From Rheinheimera pleomorphica (lineage in GTDB: Bacteria > Pseudomonadota > Gammaproteobacteria > Enterobacterales > Alteromonadaceae): DNA of 64,000 bases. Positions 47,744-55,578 of this stretch are shown one piece after another; within the stretch, counting starts at the first letter, position 1; the number at the start of each line of letters is the position of its first letter. Made by a program: the position numbers and the translations under genes. The DNA lies in contig NZ_SIRR01000025.1 in the NCBI RefSeq assembly GCF_011634895.1, forward strand, positions 124,001-188,000. The letters are read 5' to 3'. The notes under the pieces were generated by a model. The model worked only from the letters and a program-made list of their open reading frames with translations. It ran no database searches and was not told where the DNA came from.

Positions 47744-48265
47744 TTATATCAGCATAAAGTTATAAAGCGGCAAATACTGCAAGCGGCCGTCAAACTGTGC
47801 TGACTGATAAAGCGCAAACTCACTAACCTGCAGCGTTAACGGTGCCACCGGCTGCTGCAATGCCGCATCACACGCGGCATGCCGTGCCAGGGTAATGTGC
47901 GGCCGGTATTTATCATGAATATCGTTAAAACCCTCGGCTTTACAACACTGCGCCACCTGCTGTTGTAATTGCAACAGGGCATCAGGGATTTGTGATGGCG
48001 CCAGATAGACAATTTTCGGTTTGGCAAAACAGCCAAGATGATCCAGCTGCAACTGAAACGCCGGTGTATTTATTTGCGCAGCGTAGTTAATTAAACGCTG
48101 GCGCTGCTCGCTATCAACCTGGCCTAAGAAAAACAGCGTTAAATGCAGGTTATCGCTAGCAACGGCTTTGGCACCGGGGCATACACTCAGCGCCTGCTGC
48201 TGGTACGGCAGCAACTGCTGTTGCTGCGCCGGGGAGAATTTAAGGCTGAAAAACAGCCGCTGCAT
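47744..48265 (-). CDS. thpR: RNA 2',3'-cyclic phosphodiesterase (2'-5' RNA ligase family)
   Basis: A 173-residue 2H phosphoesterase with the two HxTx motifs (NLHLTLFFLGQ and RPHITLARHA). ThpR opens 2',3'-cyclic phosphates on tRNA-like ends and can ligate tRNA halves. Length is normal. The start overlaps the ygiQ stop in TAATG, so the two genes are coupled. Confidence 0.94.
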   Translation of the reverse strand: MQRLFFSLKFSPAQQQQLLPYQQQALSVCPGAKAVASDNLHLTLFFLGQVDSEQRQRLINYAAQINTPAFQLQLDHLGCFAKPKIVYLAPSQIPDALLQLQQQVAQCCKAEGFNDIHDKYRPHITLARHAACDAALQQPVAPLTLQVSEFALYQSAQFDGRLQYLPLYNFMLI

Positions 48266-50595
48266 TAGCCTTTCGACCGTGGCGGACGTTTAGTACCATT
48301 GGCTTTACCACCAGCACCGCCAGAGACAGACTTATCCTTGCTGTTAAACGGCTTTTTGCCCTGCTTGTCGCCTTTTACCGGCGTTTCACTCTGGCTACGC
48401 CTGGCAATGGCTTTCGCCGCCGGGTTTAAACCGGTATGACGGCTAAGCGCCGGTTTACCGCCTTTAAGCGGCTTTTTAAACTGCTCGTCTTTACCCTCTT
48501 CCGGCACCAAACAACCTTTACTGCGGCCAATTAAGTGTTTTAAACCCAGCTTTATTAAGGCTTCGCGAATTTGTGGCCAGCCTTTGGGGTCATGATAACG
48601 CAGTATGGCTTTATGCAAACGGCGCTGGCGCTCACCCTTGGGCACGGCCACCACTTCATCATTGGCCTTGTTGATGTTTTTCAGCGAGTTCATTTCGGTA
48701 TGGTAAATGGTGGTCGCATTGGCCATCGGGCTGGGGTAAAAGTTTTGCACCTGATCCAGTTTAAAATCACGCTCTTTAAGCCACAGCGCCAGGTTTATCA
48801 TGTCCATGTCGGTGGTGCCCGGGTGGGCAGCAATAAAGTACGGAATTAAAAACTGCTGTTTACCGGCTTCTTTACTAAAGCGGTCGAACATTTCTTTAAA
48901 CTTGTCATAAGCGCCCATGCCCGGTTTCATCATTTTCGATAAAGGGCCGCTTTCGGTATGCTCCGGCGCAATTTTTAAATAGCCACCGACATGGTGCTGC
49001 ACCAGCTCGCGCACGTAATTCGGATCTTCTACCGCCAGGTCGTAACGCACACCGGACGCCACCAGTACTTTTTTAATCCCGGGTAAATTACGTGCTTCGC
49101 GGTACAGCTCTACCGTCGGGCTTTGGTCGGTATCCATATGCTCGCAAATGGTCGGGTACACGCAGCTTGGTCGCCGACACGTTTGCTCGGCTTTCGGGTT
49201 TTTGCAGTTTAAACGGTACATATTGGCCGTCGGGCCGCCTAAATCGGATATCACGCCGGTAAAACCGGGTACTTTGTCGCGAATATCCTTGATCTCCTGC
49301 ATAATCGATTCTTTCGACCGGCTTTGTATAACACGGCCTTCATGCTCGGTAATAGAGCAGAACGAACAGCCGCCAAAGCAGCCGCGCATAATATTCACCG
49401 AGGTTTTAATCATCTCGTAGGCCGGAATTTTCGCCTTGCCATAACTGGGATGCGGCACACGCTGATATGGCAGGCCAAACACCAAATCCATCTCTTCGGT
49501 AGAAAGCGGAAAGGCCGGCGGGTTGACCCAAATATGCCGGTCGCCATGGCGCTGCATAATAGCGCGGGCACAACCCGGGTTCGTTTCCTGGTGCAAAATG
49601 CGTGAGGCATGGGCGTATAGCGGCTTATTTACGCTTACCTGCTCAAAGGCCGGCAGCTTCACGTAGGTTTGCTCCCACGGCTTTTGCCGTGGCGGCTGCA
49701 CCAGTATCGGCTTGGCTTCCACTTCCGCCGGTTTTGTCAGGTCAATACCGGCTTTGGCAAATTCAGAATAGCTGCTGCAACCCACATCATCGGCGCCGTA
49801 AGGGTTAGGTACGGGATCAATTTTACCTACCTTGTCAATGGCGGTAGAGTCAACCCCGCGCCAGCCCGGCAATGGCTCTTTGCGAATAACCGCCGTACCA
49901 CGTACATCCTGAATGTCGCTTACCGGTATGCCAGAAGCAATGCGGTGCGCTACTTCCACCAACGGGCGTTCGGCGTTACCGTAAATAAGGATATCGGCCT
50001 TGGCATCAAAAATAACCGAGCGGCGCACTTTTTCTGACCAGTAATCGTAATGCGCAATACGGCGCAAACTGGCCTCTATGCCACCGATAATTACCGGCAC
50101 CTCTTTGTAAGCCTCTTTACAGCGTTGGGTGTATACGGTAACCGCGCGGTCCGGCCGCTTGCCGCCAATATCACCCGGTGTATAGGCATCATCATGGCGC
50201 AGCTTTTTATCGGCGGTGTAGCGGTTAATCATCGAGTCCATATTGCCGGCCGAGACGCCAAAAAACAGGTTTGGCTTACCCAGGCGCATAAAGTCGTCTT
50301 TGCTGTGCCAATCCGGCTGGCAAATAAGCCCCACGCGGTAGCCCTGGGCTTCTAACATGCGCCCTACTACCGCCATACCAAAGCTGGGGTGGTCAACGTA
50401 AGCATCGCCTACTACCAAAATCACATCGCAGCTGTCCCAGCCCAGTTTGTCCATCTCGGCGCGCGACATCGGTAAAAACGGCGCCGTGCCATAGCACTCG
50501 GCCCAGTATTTCGGGTAGGAGAATAAATCGCGCTCAGGCGCCATCCGTGCTACAGGGGCAGATTTGCGGGAAACGGGAGTAGCAACAGTGGACAT
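48265..50595 (-). CDS. ygiQ: YgiQ family radical SAM protein
   Basis: A 776-residue radical SAM enzyme: an N-terminal UPF0313-type domain ([20 protein letters not shown]), the iron-sulfur triad in [16 protein letters not shown], and a C-terminal basic, low-complexity tail of about 90 residues ([18 protein letters not shown]). The substrate is unknown. A second Cys cluster ([15 protein letters not shown]) is conserved in the family. It has its own promoter candidate upstream and is followed by thpR. Confidence 0.94.
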   Translation of the reverse strand: MSTVATPVSRKSAPVARMAPERDLFSYPKYWAECYGTAPFLPMSRAEMDKLGWDSCDVILVVGDAYVDHPSFGMAVVGRMLEAQGYRVGLICQPDWHSKDDFMRLGKPNLFFGVSAGNMDSMINRYTADKKLRHDDAYTPGDIGGKRPDRAVTVYTQRCKEAYKEVPVIIGGIEASLRRIAHYDYWSEKVRRSVIFDAKADILIYGNAERPLVEVAHRIASGIPVSDIQDVRGTAVIRKEPLPGWRGVDSTAIDKVGKIDPVPNPYGADDVGCSSYSEFAKAGIDLTKPAEVEAKPILVQPPRQKPWEQTYVKLPAFEQVSVNKPLYAHASRILHQETNPGCARAIMQRHGDRHIWVNPPAFPLSTEEMDLVFGLPYQRVPHPSYGKAKIPAYEMIKTSVNIMRGCFGGCSFCSITEHEGRVIQSRSKESIMQEIKDIRDKVPGFTGVISDLGGPTANMYRLNCKNPKAEQTCRRPSCVYPTICEHMDTDQSPTVELYREARNLPGIKKVLVASGVRYDLAVEDPNYVRELVQHHVGGYLKIAPEHTESGPLSKMMKPGMGAYDKFKEMFDRFSKEAGKQQFLIPYFIAAHPGTTDMDMINLALWLKERDFKLDQVQNFYPSPMANATTIYHTEMNSLKNINKANDEVVAVPKGERQRRLHKAILRYHDPKGWPQIREALIKLGLKHLIGRSKGCLVPEEGKDEQFKKPLKGGKPALSRHTGLNPAAKAIARRSQSETPVKGDKQGKKPFNSKDKSVSGGAGGKANGTKRPPRSKG

Positions 50596-50627
50596 AAATT
50601 AAGCACCAGAGTGTATCAAGGGCGCGT

Positions 50628-50657
50628 ATTATACAAGGTGTAGTGGGGAAAGGCGAA
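50628..50657 (-). promoter_or_regulatory. ygiQ: Candidate promoter of ygiQ
   Basis: On the minus strand a perfect -10 (TATAAT, 50628-50633) stands 32 bases before the ygiQ ATG. The -35 18 bases upstream (TTCGCC) is weak. Confidence 0.5.
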
Positions 50658-50729
50658 TCTACGTCATGCTTTACGAAAAGCGTGAACTTGAATTCGGTTT
50701 GTGATCAACATCATCAAAATTGTGTTCAG

Positions 50730-51623
50730 CTACTGAGCCCTCCAACCAACAAAATCGGCAGATATTTGTTCATCGCGACGGCGGCCAAGTGTAGAAATTA
50801 TTTCTCTTTTAGAGTCCCAAATGAAAGAACCATCAGCTGAAATTTCGCATGTTTGGGCTAAAGATTCTAAAGCATACAATCCATAACCGTGATAACCAGC
50901 AACCTTAGCAACCATCGTGTCGAGAACTTCAAAGTTCTTATCAAAATCTTCTGCTCTAACTGCAAGATTTACACAATGAGCAGTTCGCACACTCGGATAC
51001 ATTAGTCCCTGCACCTTATTCAGTATAAAATCTTCTGCAATCGTTGCAGATACAAAATAGTCTTTTGCAATTGGATCCGAACGAAAAATTTCAGCAATTG
51101 CAGAATCTACGAATGCTTGCGCAAAAACATACGCCGGATGCATTTTTAGACTTTCTTCAACAGCCAATTCAATTTTTTCAGAGTTAATAATTGAACGGCC
51201 TGAATTAAAAATTGCTTGGTATTCCCCAATAATTACACAAGGAAACTCAATTGGAGATTTAACTCGAAGTCTTATCAGTTGAACCAAATCCCCAGCTTTT
51301 GCACCAATTTCCTCTAGTGCCAAACGACTATTCCAGCCAGCATAAAGTACTTTAGTATTCGGGAAAGACGCACGATTAAATGATGGAGAACCGTTTCTAG
51401 GGTAGATCATTTGATCAACGTTGTTGAATATTTCTCCATTTTCACATATGCGTGCTCGATACCAAATCTGATGATGTGACCTTGTTATACCAAGCAAAGA
51501 ATAGGTGCTTATGAGTTGTTTAAACATCGCTCCAACTTCACTTCGGGATAGTCCCAGAGCAGAGGCCTGCTTTAGTTTCTCAACTATCTTCTTCAGCACG
51601 TCAGGATGTTGCAAGTCGTTCAT
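50730..51623 (-). CDS. RES-domain protein in AT-rich segment
   Basis: A 297-residue protein. The N-terminal 50 residues are helical (VEKLKQASALGLSRSEVGAM), then a RES-like domain begins with IWYRARICENGEIF, continues through RASFPNTKVLYAGWNSRLAL (R and the YAG... strand), LEEIG (conserved Glu position) and VQLIRLRVKSP, and ends in a longer region of about 130 residues. RES proteins such as MbcT degrade NAD+. Base and codon use are clearly more AT-rich than the neighbours, a sign of transfer. No DUF2384-type antitoxin adjoins it. Confidence 0.7.
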   Translation of the reverse strand: MNDLQHPDVLKKIVEKLKQASALGLSRSEVGAMFKQLISTYSLLGITRSHHQIWYRARICENGEIFNNVDQMIYPRNGSPSFNRASFPNTKVLYAGWNSRLALEEIGAKAGDLVQLIRLRVKSPIEFPCVIIGEYQAIFNSGRSIINSEKIELAVEESLKMHPAYVFAQAFVDSAIAEIFRSDPIAKDYFVSATIAEDFILNKVQGLMYPSVRTAHCVNLAVRAEDFDKNFEVLDTMVAKVAGYHGYGLYALESLAQTCEISADGSFIWDSKREIISTLGRRRDEQISADFVGWRAQ

Positions 51624-51727
51624 AGAAAACCTTGATTAACCGGGAACTTCAAAGGAAGATCTAATTTTCACAATTGGCCTTAACCATCTAGCCGATACCC
51701 AGAACAGCTAACTAGTCTTAAACTTAA

Positions 51728-51810
51728 GTTACATTTACCGAAAAACTGAACTTGGTCAAGGCTTTATTTGCTGCAAAAACTAAGGGCGCAATAATGCGCC
51801 CGTACGTTGG
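51728..51810 (+). repeat. 83-bp direct repeat, copy 1, with hairpin core
   Basis: This 83-bp stretch recurs at 54088-54170 in the same orientation with about 8 differences. It ends in a hairpin whose core is GGGCGC-AATAAT-GCGCCC (51784-51801). It lies between the RES gene and the NadS-like gene. The core hairpin also occurs at 63288-63305. Confidence 0.88.
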
Positions 51811-51826
51811 TTTTGTGCCTGCCAAA

Positions 51827-52111
51827 TTAATGCGCGGCCAGTTGATGGTAGAACTCGGGGTTGTCCTGAATAGTCGCCAACACTTTAGCAGCAAGGCCGG
51901 TTGGGTTGCGGCGCTTACTTTCCCAGCTTTTAATGGTATCAACACTGGTACCCAGTGCTTGGGCTAACTGCGCCTGAGTAACGGCCAAACTTTCGCGCAG
52001 GGTTTTAACATCAGCTACTTCGTAGCGGGTCACCCGGCTTGCTTCTTTTCTGCCTTGCTTAATCTCCACCGCTTCGGTCAGAGAATCCTTTAGTTCGTTA
52101 AAGATACTCAT
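51827..52111 (-). CDS. NadS-like HTH antitoxin
   Basis: A 94-residue Xre-type protein of the NadS family (MSIFNELKDSLTEAVEIKQG, then VTRYEVADVKTLRESL and the HTH LAQALGTSVDTIKSWESKRR). It is the second gene of a toxin-antitoxin pair, starting 1 base after the toxin stop. The ATG at 52111 follows GAGGTGTAGT; a GTG four codons earlier is less likely. The HTH should repress the pair's promoter. Confidence 0.88.
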   Translation of the reverse strand: MSIFNELKDSLTEAVEIKQGRKEASRVTRYEVADVKTLRESLAVTQAQLAQALGTSVDTIKSWESKRRNPTGLAAKVLATIQDNPEFYHQLAAH

Positions 52112-52112
52112 A

Positions 52113-52448
52113 CTACACCTCACCTTTAAGTAACTTGGTTAACTGCTTTAACTCGGCTTTTTCAGCTGCGGTCAAGCTGTCTTTTTCGCTCTTGGCGTAA
52201 GCTAGCAGTAAATAGATAATCTCTGCCGTTGCCAAAAAATAGATGACTCTGGCACTACCACTTTTACCCTGCCCGCCAGTTGCCATACGCACCTTGCGTA
52301 GCCCGCCAGTACCTGTGATCAGATCGCCTTTCATCGGTTGAGCAATAAGCTGTTGCTGCAGTACCCTCAACTCGTCATCAGTAGCAATTTGCTTAATCTG
52401 CTTGGTAAACAGCGATGTTTCGATAAACTCGATGGCATGCCATGTCAA
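52113..52448 (-). CDS. RelE/HigB-like toxin
   Basis: A 111-residue protein of the RelE-like superfamily (COG4737 type): FIETSLFTKQIKQIATDDEL, the strand segment TGTGGLRKVRMATGGQGKSG, then ARVIYFLATAEIIYLLLAY and a basic tail KSEKDSLTAAEKAELKQL. Such toxins cleave mRNA on the ribosome. Toxin comes first and antitoxin second, the HigBA order. Confidence 0.88.
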   Translation of the reverse strand: MTWHAIEFIETSLFTKQIKQIATDDELRVLQQQLIAQPMKGDLITGTGGLRKVRMATGGQGKSGSARVIYFLATAEIIYLLLAYAKSEKDSLTAAEKAELKQLTKLLKGEV

Positions 52449-52576
52449 AACTTACCTCCTTGTAAGCCACCAAAGATGTACATGGTACACCTTAAAGTTC
52501 AATTATCCAATTAAATACTTATTTACCAGAAAACATAGGGCGCGATAGTGTGACTAAAGTTAGTTTGACGTGGTGA

Positions 52577-52735
52577 TTAAGCTGCTGGCTTGACGCTGAA
52601 TTGCAAGCCAAGTGCTTTGGCGACAAAGCTGGCATCACCATCACATTCAGCTATTGAGGCTTCAAGATAGGCCGCCATTTCCTCTGGTGTACGCAGGTGC
52701 TCTGCTACATCATAGTCAAACAGTTTTGTTGTCAT
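52577..52735 (-). pseudogene. Relic of an addiction-module antidote (COG3636) missing its HTH
   Basis: A 52-codon open frame. Its first 43 residues (TTKLFDYDVAEHLRTPEEM, then FVAKALG) match the N-terminus of COG3636 antidote proteins, which are about 95 residues. It then jumps to LQFSVKPAA, like the family's C-terminal ALGLxLxxxPA. The HTH between two ALG-encoding points is absent, an in-frame deletion of about 45 codons. No partner COG3657-type toxin is left. Confidence 0.7.
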
Positions 52736-52820
52736 TTAAGTTCTCAAATTTTTCACGGCTATCGAGGCAATTTTAGCCGCTGCCAACCGTAGGGCGAAAA
52801 CACTAAGTCAGAGTTTTAAA

Positions 52821-52956
52821 TCAACTCAACTTCGGCTTTAACTGCGCCGGGCAGGCAAACTGCTGTGCGTTGTCACCAAAAAAGCTGCCGCTGCGCAAGA
52901 AGTGCAGTACCTGATCTACAACCTGTTGCCATTCCGTCAGAAATAGCAGCAATAAA
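52821..52956 (-). other. Possible 3' fragment of an unidentified gene
   Basis: The minus strand past the hydrolase stop reads as a coherent peptide end (TEWQQVVDQVLHFLRSGSFF, then NAQQFACPAQLKPKLS and a stop). There is no start or ribosome-binding site except inside the hydrolase gene. It looks like the tail of a broken gene, fitting the patchwork nature of this region. Chance cannot be excluded. Confidence 0.35.
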
Positions 52957-53994
52957 CTACTTAACGTAGCGCGAAAACCACTGGATAAGCTCGTCTCTTG
53001 CTTCATCTTTACGGCCTATCAGATCGTGCCCACCGTCTGCAAAAATTCTCATGCTGAAAAACCGGTTGTTATTAATCAGCTGTTGGGAAAATTTCATTGC
53101 ATGCATCACATTAACTTTTTCATCATCCCGGCTATGCATTAGCAATATTGGTGCTGCTGGTATCTGCTCTACCCAATTAACTGGCGAAAGGCGGTTAAAT
53201 ACGTCATCTGGATTATCTTTATAGCCATCAATCAAAGAAATATTGTGTTGTATGCCAGCTCTGTTGCCAGCCCACAGCCGGCTATCGGTAACACCATTTA
53301 CTGTGACTATAGCGGCAATTTTTTCCGGAACCGCCTTGGCAAGTTGCCAGGAGGTTAATCCACCGCGACTAACCCCATAGACGCCCACTTTATCTGATTT
53401 AAGTACCGGAATACTTTCAATGATGTTAAATAATGCGGTGACTTCATCAATATTATCTGCGCCATATTGCTCGTCTTTACGATAATTACTGGCAATGATG
53501 GCAAAGCCTTGCTGTGCTATCGGGAATAACTCGTATGCCACATGACCAAAGACTAAACTGCCAAGGTTGCGTGTGCCGCCCCGGTTATAAATGATAACTG
53601 GGATGTTCTGCGTTTGTTTGAGGCTTTTTTTGGGAGCGATTAAAACACCGTGTATGTCTTGCCCGTTCACTTCGTAGGTTAAAAACCGACAATCCAGGTT
53701 CTGTTTTGCCGCATCAAAACTTGTGCGCTGAAACGTCTTTGAAAAATTACTTTCGAAGTCTTCCCATGCTTTAGCAATATTCTCAACGCCTTGCCGCTTA
53801 AACTGCGCTTCTTTTCGAGCACGGAGAAAATCCAGCCAGGAGTCGTATGAAGAAAACTCCGCGCTAAAGCAGTTATATTGGTGTTTTACACTTTTGACGT
53901 CCAGTAAGGCTGACTCAAGCGGCGCGGCGTATCCTTTAAAACAGATGAGCGCCGCTGAAAACACCAGCGTTAACATCAGAAAACCAGTGTTCAT
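52957..53994 (-). CDS. Exported alpha/beta hydrolase, prolyl oligopeptidase-like
   Basis: A 345-residue hydrolase with a signal peptide (MNTGFLMLTLVFSAALICFKGYA). The catalytic core is seen as GVSRGGLTSW (Ser209), LLMHSRDDEKVNV (Asp290 or 291) and ADGGHDLIG (His323). The family cleaves peptides or esters after removing a lid. An intact GGAGGTAACG site selects the ATG at 53994. It sits between two 83-bp direct repeats together with the toxin-antitoxin genes. Confidence 0.85.
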   Translation of the reverse strand: MNTGFLMLTLVFSAALICFKGYAAPLESALLDVKSVKHQYNCFSAEFSSYDSWLDFLRARKEAQFKRQGVENIAKAWEDFESNFSKTFQRTSFDAAKQNLDCRFLTYEVNGQDIHGVLIAPKKSLKQTQNIPVIIYNRGGTRNLGSLVFGHVAYELFPIAQQGFAIIASNYRKDEQYGADNIDEVTALFNIIESIPVLKSDKVGVYGVSRGGLTSWQLAKAVPEKIAAIVTVNGVTDSRLWAGNRAGIQHNISLIDGYKDNPDDVFNRLSPVNWVEQIPAAPILLMHSRDDEKVNVMHAMKFSQQLINNNRFFSMRIFADGGHDLIGRKDEARDELIQWFSRYVK

Positions 53995-54087
53995 CGTTAC
54001 CTCCATATATTAGCAAAAGTGCAGTATTCGTTTTTACTGCCAACTTATCACTAAGGGGAAAATACGTTATTAAAATTAAAACTGACT

Positions 54088-54170
54088 GTTACATTTACCG
54101 AAAACCCAAAGCTGGTCAAGGCTTTATTTGCTGCAAAAACCAAGGGCGCAATAATGCGCCCCTACATTGG
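54088..54170 (+). repeat. 83-bp direct repeat, copy 2, with hairpin core
   Basis: Second copy of the repeat at 51728-51810, same orientation, about 90 percent identical; the block TGGTCAAGGCTTTATTTGCT continues identical through the A-run. The hairpin GGGCGC-AATAAT-GCGCCC lies at its right end. The two copies enclose a 2.3-kb segment with the toxin-antitoxin pair, the antidote relic and the hydrolase. Confidence 0.88.
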
Positions 54171-54196
54171 CTAGCCTGGTTGCCAAACCTCAGGTT

Positions 54197-54727
54197 TTAA
54201 GCAGGCTGGCAGTATAAAGCCGCATCAAAGTGATAAACATGATCCGCATAGCGCTTGCCGCCAAGGCTATGGGCGTCTGGCACCTTAGCCACCAGCTTAA
54301 AGCCCGTTTTTTCTAATACCCGCTCTGATGCAACATTGCCCTCGGTAACCAGCGCTTGAAAACGGCTAATGCCCTGTTCACTCAGCGCCCAATGGATTAA
54401 AGCTTGTAGTGATTCAGTGCCAAAGCCCTGGCCGTGATACGGTGGCAGCAACAAATACCCTACTTCAGCCCTATCCTCCGACATACTAAGCCCGGTAACA
54501 CCAATAGCCTGGCCGCTGTCACACAAGCGCATTACCAGGCACAGCCAGTGGTTAGCGTTTTTGTGCCACGGCTGCAGACGGGCGTCGAATTTTTGCTTTA
54601 ACTCGGTTTCTGTTGGTGCATCAAAACACTGCGCTATAACCTCAGGTGTGCTGTGTAATGTTTGAAATAACCGCCAGTCACCTGGCGTAAGGGGCGTCAT
54701 CTGCAGACGCGTCGAAGTGATAATCAT
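54197..54727 (-). CDS. GNAT-family N-acetyltransferase (RimJ/RimL-like)
   Basis: A 176-residue acetyltransferase with the GNAT strand-loop motifs (AIGVTGLSMSEDRAEVGYLL, then PPYHGQGFGTESLQALIHWA containing the acetyl-CoA Q/R-x-x-G-x-G/A loop as HGQGFGTE, and FQALVTEGNVASERVLEKTG). Substrate unknown. It is transcribed toward the 83-bp repeat. Confidence 0.92.
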   Translation of the reverse strand: MIITSTRLQMTPLTPGDWRLFQTLHSTPEVIAQCFDAPTETELKQKFDARLQPWHKNANHWLCLVMRLCDSGQAIGVTGLSMSEDRAEVGYLLLPPYHGQGFGTESLQALIHWALSEQGISRFQALVTEGNVASERVLEKTGFKLVAKVPDAHSLGGKRYADHVYHFDAALYCQPA

Positions 54728-54819
54728 TAAAGTGCTGTCTTATCAAAGTGGTATCGTATCAAAGTATCTCAGTTGCCTTAAGATGTCACCTTGGTCAGGC
54801 TGTAAAGCCCACGCTCTCA

Positions 54820-55566
54820 TCAGAGCACATATTCAGGCCAGATTTGCCGTAACTTAGCGTAGTACTTAGCGTTATCCCAAATATTAAGCCCATCATCAAT
54901 ATGCACCGGATCGCTTGGGCTAAAATTGCCCCCCCAGCGCAATGTTGTCTGTATTTTGCTTGCTGATGATGCATAAACCACATCATGCAGAAAACGTCGT
55001 ACCCGTTCTTCATCAGATGGCGTCAGAGACGTTTGCAAAGAGTCATCTTTTATATTTAGCCTGTTTAACTTGCTTGAATTAAACCACTGATTTTCAGTAA
55101 ATAAATTGATGTCTATTGCATGCCCGATAAAGTGGTTTGACAGTGTAGCAGGGTTAACAACTGCAGCGGAAACCGCTTTGCCCGGCTCTCTTAACGAGCT
55201 GGTCACCCACATTGAAATGTCGTGTTGTTGTAATTTCTCTTCCAGCCATTCGATAACATGTTCAAATTGGCGGTCAATTCTAATCGGCTGCCCCTGAATT
55301 CGGGATGTTTTAGGATGATAGGTCATTATTTGCGTGTGTTGGGCAGTGTTGCCCGGTTCGATAGCCACCGCTTTTAACTCAGACAACTCGACATAATCCG
55401 CCAGTACATAACCAATTTGGCCGTTTTCTGTTTTTACTTTTAACCAGGTTTCCTGGCTTAGTACCTCAAGCTGTGTACCATATTTTAATGCGTCAATAAT
55501 ATTACCTACTTTAGGCGCATCGCGCAGGCACAGGCCGGCTCTTGCTGTGGTTTGTCCCCGTTTCAT
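54820..55566 (-). CDS. SH3-M15 peptidase, last gene of an uncharacterised envelope operon
   Basis: A 248-residue protein: an N-terminal SH3-like domain (GLCLRDAPKVGNIIDALKYG, WLKVKTENGQIGYVLADYV) and a C-terminal M15-type zinc peptidase domain with ligands His145 and Asp152 (SNHFIGHAIDIN) and His222 (DPVHIDDG). The M15 family includes D-Ala-D-Ala carboxypeptidases and phage L-Ala-D-Glu endolysins. No signal peptide or membrane helix is visible, unlike VanX/Y-type or exported versions, so it looks like a phage endolysin. It follows the 610-residue membrane gene by 12 bases. Confidence 0.78.
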   Translation of the reverse strand: MKRGQTTARAGLCLRDAPKVGNIIDALKYGTQLEVLSQETWLKVKTENGQIGYVLADYVELSELKAVAIEPGNTAQHTQIMTYHPKTSRIQGQPIRIDRQFEHVIEWLEEKLQQHDISMWVTSSLREPGKAVSAAVVNPATLSNHFIGHAIDINLFTENQWFNSSKLNRLNIKDDSLQTSLTPSDEERVRRFLHDVVYASSASKIQTTLRWGGNFSPSDPVHIDDGLNIWDNAKYYAKLRQIWPEYVL

Positions 55567-55578
55567 CTGTAATGCCTC

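Noticed and set aside
52520..52550. A partial, degenerate copy of the 83-bp repeat (ATTTACCAGAAAA and GGGCGCGATAGTG)
   Set aside because: Too short and divergent to list as a repeat copy; mentioned only in the repeat finding.
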